Shown here: positions 1-5,509 of the stretch, in pieces
Layout of the letters: each line of letters begins with the position of its first letter
Numbering within the stretch: the stretch's first letter is position 1
NCBI GenBank assembly: GCA_052144935.1
Contig: JBKQPR010000269.1
Span: 1 to 13,911 of the forward strand
Direction of reading: 5' to 3'
Source: JOPF133 sp052144935
GTDB lineage: Bacteria; Acidobacteriota; Terriglobia; Bryobacterales; Bryobacteraceae
Length of the DNA: 13,911 bases
Position numbers and translations under genes: made by a program
Notes under the pieces: model-generated
Seen by the model: the letters and a program-made list of their open reading frames with translations, nothing else
What the model was told of the DNA's origin: nothing
Database searches by the model: none

Positions 1-683
1 ACGAAGTTGGCCGTAACCGTCTCGGCCGCGCTCATTGTCACCGTGGTGGAAGCGCTGCCCGCCGCCGCCACACTCCCGCTCCAACTGCTGAACTGATACC
101 CGCTGGCGGCCGTGGCCGTCAGGTTCACCACTGTTCCTGCGTTATAGAACCCGCCCGTGGCCGGTGTCGCCGTTCCGTCCGCCGCCGGCGAGGCCGCCGT
201 GGTGAGCTGATACTGCGTTGTGAAGCTGGCCGTGTAGGTCGCCGGCGAACCGGTCACCGTAATCGTGTGCGAGGCCGCCCCGCCATCGCTCCACGCGCTG
301 AACACGTACTGCGTGCCGGCCGCCCCCGCCTGCGTGGCCGCCACCGCGATGGTATGGCTCCCCTGCGTCAAGTTCAGCGTCTGTGGCGCTGTTTGCACGG
401 CCCCGCCGTCCACCGTGAACTGCAGCCCCGCCGGGTTCGTCTGAATCGTGATACCCGTCGAGGATACGAAGTTGGCCGTAACCGTCTCGGCCGCGCTCAT
501 CGTCACCGTAGTCGCCGCACTGTTCGCCGCCGCCACCGGCCCGCTCCAGTTGCTGAACTGATATCCGCTGGCGGCCGTAGCTGTCAGGTTCACCACCGTC
601 CCCGCGTTATACAACCCGCCCGTCGCCGGTGTCACCGTCCCGCCCGCCGCCGGCGAGGCCGAAGTAGTGAGCTGATATTGCGT
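1..683 (-). repeat. 465-bp in-frame tandem repeat (155-residue unit) inside the secreted protein
   Basis: Positions 1-218 are a near copy of 466-683, offset by exactly 465 bp (155 codons), with differences scattered mainly at third positions. The unit consists of one B-repeat domain plus one PEGA-like domain. The second copy is cut by the window edge, so more units may follow to the left. High DNA identity between copies suggests recent duplication or gene conversion. Confidence 0.85.
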
Positions 684-1457
684 CGGTGCCAGGCTGATGC
701 TCGTATTGGCGGAGCTGTTGTTGTAAGAAGCGGTGATCGGCGCGCTCTGACTGCTACTGATGGTTCCCGCAGTCGCGGTGAAGGTGGTCGACGTGAGGCC
801 CGCGGCCACCGTGACGGATCCCGGGACGCTGAGGTTGGTGTTGGTGTTGGTCAGGGTGACGGTGGCGCCGCCGGCGGGCGCGGCTCCGGACAGGGTTACG
901 GTGCAGGTTGAATTGCCGGAGCTGCTCAAGGTGGCGGGGAGACAGGACAGGGAGGTGACCGTCGGCCATGCTCCGCCCGTCACGGTTCCGCCCGTTGCGG
1001 AAAGGGGGATGGCGGTTCCCGCAGCCGAGGCCGCTACAGTGTTGCTGACGCCGATCGCCGTAGTGGCAACACCCACCGCCATGGTCAGATTCACAACCGC
1101 GACGGTGCCGTTGGAAATGGTGCCCGCGCTCATTCCGGAAGCCACGCAGCTATACGTGCCGGAGCTGGCGGCGCAGGTTAATGTTTTGCTCGCCGCGGTA
1201 AGAGCCGCTCCGGCACTCTGGGAAATAGAGACTACATTGGCCGGCGGGTAGGTCAGCGTCCATTGAAGGGCAGCCGGTTGGCTGCCTGCGGGAGAGGTCA
1301 AAACCAGGTTTAGGGCTACGGCGCCATTCGAGGCTGCCGTTCCGGATGAAAGGGCTAGAGAGTCTGGGCCCGCTTGGCCAAAGGAGGCCCATGCGGATAG
1401 CAGGTAGGCAAATGCGAAGATCGACGCAATCCGGCCTCGTCTTAAAGGTCTCGACAT
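1..1457 (-). CDS. Secreted multidomain repeat protein, N-terminal part (runs off the left edge)
   Basis: The minus strand is open from an ATG at 1457-1455 to the window edge (485 residues, no stop), so only the N-terminal part is seen. Residues 1-28 form a signal peptide: basic MSRPLRRGR, a hydrophobic stretch, then SFGQAG. Residues about 31-130 resemble a cohesin-type beta-sandwich. Residues about 165-255 look like an Ig-like domain with a Cys pair (C172, C185) and many Thr/Ser. Residues 261-331 and 416-485 are two copies of a divergent InlB-type B-repeat (YQLTT start, GYQFSNWSG core, TVTANF end). A PEGA-like module lies between them at about 335-412. The composition is almost entirely Ala, Gly, Thr and Ser. 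I see no Shine-Dalgarno sequence before the ATG, but the signal peptide supports this start. Such proteins are usually surface-bound or secreted adhesins or matrix proteins; the exact role cannot be told without the C-terminus. Confidence 0.85.
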   Translation of the reverse strand, partial: MSRPLRRGRIASIFAFAYLLSAWASFGQAGPDSLALSSGTAASNGAVALNLVLTSPAGSQPAALQWTLTYPPANVVSISQSAGAALTAASKTLTCAASSGTYSCVASGMSAGTISNGTVAVVNLTMAVGVATTAIGVSNTVAASAAGTAIPLSATGGTVTGGAWPTVTSLSCLPATLSSSGNSTCTVTLSGAAPAGGATVTLTNTNTNLSVPGSVTVAAGLTSTTFTATAGTISSSQSAPITASYNNSSANTSISLAPTQYQLTTSASPAAGGTVTPATGGLYNAGTVVNLTATAASGYQFSNWSGPVAAANSAATTVTMSAAETVTANFVSSTGITIQTNPAGLQFTVDGGAVQTAPQTLNLTQGSHTIAVAATQAGAAGTQYVFSAWSDGGAASHTITVTGSPATYTASFTTQYQLTTAASPAADGTATPATGGFYNAGTVVNLTATAASGYQFSSWSGSVAAAGSASTTVTMSAAETVTANF

Positions 1458-2277
1458 CGGCGTCACATTAATCAGTGTTAAAGCAAAGATACTCGCATCG
1501 TGATAACTTAAATTCCGGCAGCCCGGGCTCGCATTCCTCCAGAAAATGGCATGAAAGCTCGTGGTGGTATGCGCCCGGTTTCTAATTGCGATCCCCACGT
1601 TATCGCGGTGGGGGCTACGAAACAAGTCTGCATTTGGTTAGGAAACCGGAGTTAACCAGCATCATTGAGTTGGATTTATCGGGAGTTGACACTCGGAGTG
1701 CCGTTGCTGGCCACGGCTATGATCACGTAGGAGCAGGTTTGACCGAGCGCGAGGAATATTGCAGTCGAGTTCAGCCATGACGGTCGGAGTGCTGCTCCAG
1801 AGCTAACCGGTCCCGTACTGCAATGAAAGGACTTAAGATGTAATTACGGGGGAGCGAGCCCGGATCGAGGGCGCCCCACAGAAATCGCCTGCTGAGAAAA
1901 AATGATCCGTCACCGGCTCCCCGGCGGTCCCATCTGTGTGCCCCGCCAAACTCGCGTCCTGACCGCAACTCCATGATTCAAAGCCGCTCAGCGCTTTTAC
2001 TCTTTTCGAATCGGAGCCTGTTTCGCAGGTGGTCTCAACGGCGAATCCCAGCCGCTGGATGGTCCGCTGGGCCACGGCACTATTTTTTATCCGCCTAATT
2101 GCCCGCTTGATTTCTTATCTCTATGTTGCTTAGTCAATTGAACTGCGCGATTTTCTCGTTTTTTCTTTCGTTCGTCATCGTCGCCACAGGTGTTTGTTCC
2201 TGTGAGAAATTGGCGGTACGGCGCTGTCAGGGTCGCCCACCGCTCCCTGACGGGGAGCGGTTGGCGCAGGAAGCAGT
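1458..2277. other. Non-coding stretch upstream of the secreted protein
   Basis: About 820 bases with no reading frame that looks like a protein; the short open frames on both strands have no recognisable motif or ribosome-binding site. It holds a short hairpin (CCCCAC at 1593-1598 with GTGGGG at 1608-1613) and the palindromic repeat at 2234-2266. The DNA just upstream of 1457 is AT-richer than the surroundings and probably carries the promoter of the leftward gene, but I cannot pick out convincing -35 and -10 hexamers. Confidence 0.6.
2234..2266. repeat. Palindromic REP-like repeat, copy 1
   Basis: A 14-bp arm, CGCCCACCGCTCCC, pairs with GGGAGCGGTTGGCG (one mismatch) across a 5-base loop. 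The core CCGCTCCCT-ACGG recurs in the hairpin at 7847-7911 and, as a half-site, at 3266-3280, so this is a dispersed repeat family. It sits directly upstream of the antitoxin remnant. Confidence 0.7.
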
Positions 2278-2441
2278 GTATTGGACACCGTGGCGGTCGG
2301 CTACTTCAAGAAAATGTCGCCCGGCTAGGGATGCCTTATCCGAACCTCATCAATCTCTTCTTGAGAGACTGCGCGACGCAGAAACGGCGACCGGTCATTC
2401 AATGGCCGGAGGATGCGGCCCAACGGCCCGTTGGACGGTAA
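2278..2441 (+). pseudogene. Remnant of a CopG/ribbon-helix-helix antitoxin-like protein
   Basis: Two overlapping frames together read like the C-terminal two thirds of a small antitoxin-type DNA-binding protein. Frame 1 (from 2278) gives VLDTVAVGYFKKMS and hits TAG at 2326-2328. The other frame takes over at 2322 and gives RLGMPYPNLINLFLRDCA, then TQKRRPVIQWP, and stops at 2439-2441. The pattern YFKKM-x-RLG-PY-x-LIN-x-x-LRDCA followed by a basic patch and a Trp matches my recollection of CopG/BrnA-like antitoxins, in which the first part is the end of the RHH strand and helix 1 and the second part is helix 2. A single missing base at 2320-2321 would join the frames. No start codon or RHH strand is seen upstream; a stop and the palindromic repeat lie there instead. 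No partner toxin gene is visible. The family call rests on pattern memory only. Confidence 0.5.
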
Positions 2442-2541
2442 CCCGGACGGTGGGATCAACCGTGCGGCGCCCACTGGCTCTTTACCGACTCTTTACAACG
2501 CCATCTACAACCGATTGCCCTCCGCCTACGTTCTTATAGGC

Positions 2542-2547
2542 AGGAGG
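2542..2547 (+). promoter_or_regulatory. Shine-Dalgarno sequence fixing the BON-protein start at 2556
   Basis: AGGAGG lies 8 bases before the ATG at 2556-2558. This is one of the strongest ribosome-binding sites in the window. It shows that translation of the BON gene was meant to begin here and not at the GTG at 2646, which has no such site. Confidence 0.75.
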
Positions 2548-2555
2548 ATCGAGAA

Positions 2556-3119
2556 ATGAAATCCACTCTCTTCGGGGCAGGCTCTGTTGGCAGCCGCTCT
2601 GGTGGCCGGCGCCGGGCTTGCCCACGCAGCCGATAAATTGCTCCCGTGCCGGGAAGCGATGCCGATCTTACCCTGCGCGTGCGCCACGAGGTGTTGGCGT
2701 ACCCGCGCTACACCCTGTGGGACGACATCGGCTACCGCGTGAATAGTGGTCAGGTGGAACTGTCTGGAGCGGTCACGCAGCCTTTCAAGAAATCCGATAT
2801 CGAGCGCCTGGTGAAAGAGATTCCCGGGGTGGCCGCCATCACCGATCGGATCGAAGTGTTGCCGCTGTCGCCGATGGACGACCGCCTGCGGATCCAGGCG
2901 GCGCGCGCGATTTTCCGCGACCCCAACCTCTCGCGCTATGCCGCCGGCGCCATCCCTTCGATTCACATCATCGTGGACCACGGCCTTGTGACCCTCATGG
3001 GAGTGGTCATGAACGCCATGGACAGACAGATTGCCGGCATGCGCGCCAGCGCCGGATTGAGCTTCGGTTCCGTCGTCAATAACCTGCAGGTAGATAGCCC
3101 GTTCCCCCGCAAGAGCTAA
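2556..3119 (+). CDS. Periplasmic BON-domain protein with two compensating frameshifts in its signal peptide region
   Basis: The uninterrupted part is 2646-3119 (157 residues from a GTG). It holds two BON domains, at about residues 8-65 (GQVELSGAVTQPFKKSDIER and VKEIPGVAAITDRIEV) and 75-150 (HIIVDHGLVTLMGVV, SVVNNLQVD). BON domains are found in OsmY-like periplasmic stress proteins and are thought to bind membranes or other ligands. The proper start is the ATG at 2556 after AGGAGG. From there the frame ends at TAA 2634-2636. If one G is removed near 2580 and one G added near 2645, the reading becomes MKSTLFGAALLAAALVAG, then AGLAHAADKLLPVPGSDAD, a textbook Sec signal peptide joined to the BON body. 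The two shifts cancel, so the whole gene is either damaged at two nearby places or mis-sequenced. As it stands, a cell could make only an unexported product from 2646. Confidence 0.75.
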
Positions 3120-3265
3120 CAAACGCCGAGTTAGCCCCCAGGCATCCCACCGACACAGGTGGCCGCGGAGCGATCCCGGCCGCTCTTGCCTGACTTAGCC
3201 CGACTTTCGAACTTCGAATTGAGTTGGTTAACCGTTTTATAAATGCAGTCTCTTATGCCACGAAG

Positions 3266-3280
3266 ACCGCTCCCTCGACG
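3266..3280. repeat. Half-site of the ACCGCTCCCT palindromic repeat family
   Basis: ACCGCTCCCTCGACG repeats the core of the hairpins at 2234-2266 and 7847-7911, but no matching right arm follows. It may be a degenerate copy. Confidence 0.45.
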
Positions 3281-3367
3281 AGGCGCCTCCTGGACCCGGC
3301 TCGGTCGGAGCCGCGCGCGTCGGCAAGCAGTCTGGCGATATGTCGGCGAACTTCCGAAACGACCGGC

Positions 3368-3473
3368 TTAGGGTAGCCGGAACCACAAACTGGACGCCTA
3401 CCGCGCGCGTTTACCCACTCTACGATATTCAAGGCTGCGTCAAATGTCCAGCTTGTTGTTCCGGCTACCCTTA
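3368..3473. repeat. Long imperfect inverted repeat (about 28-bp arms)
   Basis: The left arm, 3368-3395, begins TTAGGGTAGCCGGAAC. The right arm, 3446-3473, is its reverse complement with only a few mismatches (it contains GTTCCGGCTACCCTTA). About 50 bases separate them. It lies 56 bases beyond the stop of the pit gene. The size and shape fit a MITE-like dispersed repeat or a strong convergent terminator. There is no run of T after either arm, which argues against a classical rho-independent terminator. Confidence 0.7.
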
Positions 3474-3528
3474 GTAAGCTCTCAGCGATCGGCAATCGGC
3501 CGACTTGGTGTGGCTGATAGCCGACACC

Positions 3529-5018
3529 TTATTTCAGCCCCAGCCTCAACACCAGGCTCAGCCCGAAGGCGAAGATTCCCGCGCCCAGCAGCACGCTCAC
3601 CGGCAAGGTCAGCACCCAGGCAAGCAGCAGGTTGCGCAGCGTGTCCATCTGCAACCCGGAGCGGTTGGCCGCCATCGTCCCGGCAATCCCGGACGATAGC
3701 ACGTGCGTGGTGCTCACCGGGAGATTCCGGTAGTCGGCGGCCAGAATCGTCCCCATCGCCACTAACTCGGCCGCGGCGCCCTGCGCGTAAGTGAGGTGCT
3801 CCTTGCCGATCTTTTCTCCCACCGTAACCACGATCCGCTTCCACCCGATCATGGTGCCCAGGCCCAAGGCCAGCGCCACGGCGACCTTCACAAACAGCGG
3901 GATGAACTTGGTAACTTTGTCCATCCGGCTTTTCAGCGCGGCCGCTGCCGCGATATCCGGCGCCTCGGTGAGCTTCTTCTGCTTCAGCAGCTTCCCGAGC
4001 GATTAGGAAACCAGGTATAGGTCCGTGCGCAGCAGGCGCCGGTCGTCGGGCTGAGTTCCGTCAACGTGGTTTTTCCCTGCATCATGGCGGAGATCTCGCG
4101 GCACTTGTTACCGATGGCGGCGTAGGTCAAGTCAGTCGAAACCCCGGTGGTCTTCAGGAACGCGGACAGTTCGTCCGAAGAGGTCTGCAAGCCCGCCAGC
4201 GCGATGCCGGGCGCGTGCTGGTCCATCCGCGAAGAGATCGTAAGGGCGCTCTCCGAGATCTCCTGCACCGAGACTTGCGTAGTCCCCAGGTCCACTGCGT
4301 AAGTGGCGGGCAGGATGCCGATGAGGATCAGCATGATCAGGCCCATGCCTTTCTGCCCGTCGTTGCAGCCGTGCGCGAAGCTCACTCCGGTGCAGGTGAA
4401 TACCAGCAGCGCACGAATCCACAGCGGCGGCGCCTTTCCAGGCTCGGGAGCGGAATAAAGATCCTTGCGCTGGACCAGCGCCTTACAGAGGAGCAGCAGG
4501 AGCGCCGCGCAGGTGAAGCCCACGATCGGCGAGATCAGCAGCGACATGCCCACTTCGGAAGCCTTGGCCCAGTTCACGCCTTCGCCCCAGGCGTGCCCAT
4601 GCTGCATCATCGAATTGGCCAGCCCCACCCCCATAATGGAGCCGATCAGGGTGTGCGAGCTGGAGGCCGGTAGCCCGAAATACCAGGTGCCCAGGTTCCA
4701 CATGATGGCCGAGATCAGCAGCGCGAACACCATGGCGAATCCGGCCCCCGAACCGACGTGAATCACCAGTTCCACCGGCAGCAGCGCGATGACGCCGAAG
4801 GCTACGCCTCCGGTCGATTGCAAAACGCCGATCAGGTTCCAGCATCCCGACCACACCACCGCGTAGGTGGGTTTTAGCGTGTGCGTGTAGATGACCGTGG
4901 CCACCGCGTTGGCGGTGTCGTGAAATCCGTTTACGAACTCGAAGCTCAGCGCCAGTCCCAAGGCCAGCAACAGGAAAAGCGCGCTTCCAATCGAAAGGTG
5001 TTTCCCTAAAATGTCCAT
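3529..5018 (-). pseudogene. pit: Inorganic phosphate transporter, PiT family, disrupted by a frameshift and a stop codon
   Basis: Low-affinity phosphate permease of the inner membrane. The N-terminal piece (5018-3984) begins at ATG with GAGGAG at 5023-5028 upstream. It carries the family signature NGFHDTANAVATVI at residues 30-43, several hydrophobic segments, PASSSHTLIGSIMG, and the second-half motif HGCNDGQKGMG. The C-terminal piece continues in another frame (usual start MDKVTKF at 3924, stop at 3529) with PVSTTHVLSSGIAG and two more membrane segments. The frames join after ...TLTELSP: one extra G near 4048 on the minus strand would give DDRRLLRTDLYLVS, but that frame then meets TAA at 4003-4005 before SLGKLLKQKKL. 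So two independent lesions lie in the cytoplasmic loop between the membrane halves. The repaired length would be about 496 residues, normal for the family. As written, no full-length transporter can be made; whether two halves could assemble is unknown. Confidence 0.85.
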
Positions 5019-5064
5019 CCGGCTCCTCTCTCTTCAAGACACAAAGAAACACGTTACGAAACCC

Positions 5065-5095
5065 ATATTACGCTGGTATGACAAAACGAAGACAA
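5065..5095 (-). promoter_or_regulatory. Pho-box-like direct repeat and -10 element upstream of pit
   Basis: On the minus strand, TTGTCTT (5095-5089), CGTT (5088-5085) and TTGTCAT (5084-5078) form two 7-bp repeats with an 11-bp period, the geometry of the PhoB box (CTGTCAT, 4 bases, CTGTCAT). Seven bases further is TAATAT (5070-5065), a good -10. This puts the box where an activator would replace the -35 element, about 60 bases before the pit ATG. The pairing of this motif with a phosphate transporter makes chance less likely. PhoB control is inferred. Confidence 0.55.
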
Positions 5096-5179
5096 TCCGC
5101 CTTCCGCGCGCGGCTTGTGGTCATGGAACGTCTGGGCCTGCCGGTAGCCGCACGCCACGCGCGCCCATGGGTCACCGCG

Positions 5180-5218
5180 GAGTGAGAGACCCGGCCGGGG
5201 TGGCCTGGTCTCTCACTC
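5180..5218. repeat. Strong hairpin, perfect 12-bp stem
   Basis: GAGTGAGAGACC (5180-5191) pairs perfectly with GGTCTCTCACTC (5207-5218). The 15-base loop can itself fold through GGCC/GGCC. It has no downstream T tract. It may be a dispersed palindrome or an RNA structure; its direction of action is not clear. Confidence 0.65.
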
Positions 5219-5272
5219 TCCGGAAACTTCCCGGGTCCACCTCTTTGACGCGGGGGGGTGCCTCCTGGCCCC

Positions 5273-5347
5273 GGAGGCGCGGAGCAAAACCGCGGAGCAT
5301 ACTGTCGGGTTCTCCGCGCTTTTCTCCGTGCCTCCGCGTCTCCGCGT
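5273..5347. repeat. Palindromic GGAGGC/CGCGGAG dispersed repeat
   Basis: GGAGGCGCGGAGCAAAACCG (5273-5292, continuing to 5297) is nearly complementary to 5312-5335, which ends GTGCCTCC. This resembles a class of non-coding repeats built on CGGAGGCACGGAGA that I recall from several bacterial phyla, where it gives rise to many spurious predicted proteins. The resemblance is from memory and was not searched. Confidence 0.55.
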
Positions 5348-5490
5348 CAGAGGTTTCCTCGCTGCACGAAGATCGACTGTCAGTCGATGCGAAGGGGTTG
5401 CTGCCGCAGCCGGCGGGCTGTCTGGGGGCATCGCCTCTAGCTCCGCGGTGAATACAGACGCCCGGCGCCCAGCGCTCGCGCCCCCGGCTT

Positions 5491-5496
5491 TACGAT
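5491..5496 (+). promoter_or_regulatory. Possible -10 element of the beta-oxidation operon
   Basis: TACGAT lies 13 bases before the ATG at 5510. No Shine-Dalgarno sequence is present, so the transcript might be leaderless or have a very short leader. No convincing -35 hexamer is seen at the usual distance. Confidence 0.3.
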
Positions 5497-5509
5497 ACCC
5501 TAGCAACTG

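Larger units (their letters stand above)
3120..3528. other. Intergenic region between convergent BON and pit genes
   Basis: About 410 bases without a credible gene. A leftward open frame at 3253-3495 is formed largely by repeat DNA and lacks a ribosome-binding site and any known domain. The region contains the half-site of the ACCGCTCCCTC repeat at 3266-3276 and the long inverted repeat at 3368-3473. One of these may serve as a bidirectional terminator, since both flanking genes end here. Confidence 0.6.
5019..5509. other. Divergent intergenic region between pit and the beta-oxidation operon
   Basis: About 490 bases holding the putative Pho box and promoter of pit (5065-5095), a perfect 12-bp stem hairpin (5180-5218), a palindromic GGAGGC-rich dispersed repeat (5273-5347), and a possible -10 element just before the fad operon (5491-5496). 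Short open frames here, such as 5011-5451 on the plus strand, lie across the repeats and look spurious. Confidence 0.65.

Noticed and set aside
267..1251. Plus-strand open frames opposite the secreted repeat protein
   Set aside because: They are Arg/Pro- or Val/Ala-rich shadows of the long minus-strand frame, which has a signal peptide and recognisable repeat domains.
1591..1614. Small CCCCAC/GTGGGG hairpin as a possible riboswitch or ncRNA
   Set aside because: Only six base pairs, with no conserved core or adjacent gene in the right orientation.
1833..2123. Minus-strand frame with AQRTIQRLGFAVETTCETG, vaguely like helix 1 and strand 2 of a response-regulator receiver domain
   Set aside because: The similarity lasts only about 20 residues, with no phosphoacceptor Asp motif, no ribosome-binding site and no continuation in any frame.
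2123..2539. Plus-strand frame of 138 residues beginning with a hydrophobic stretch
   Set aside because: It looks like a signal peptide at first but continues in low-quality sequence across the REP-like palindrome and over the antitoxin remnant in the wrong frame.
3253..3495. Minus-strand 80-residue frame between BON and pit genes
   Set aside because: Made largely of the inverted repeat and a half REP site; no ribosome-binding site or known domain.
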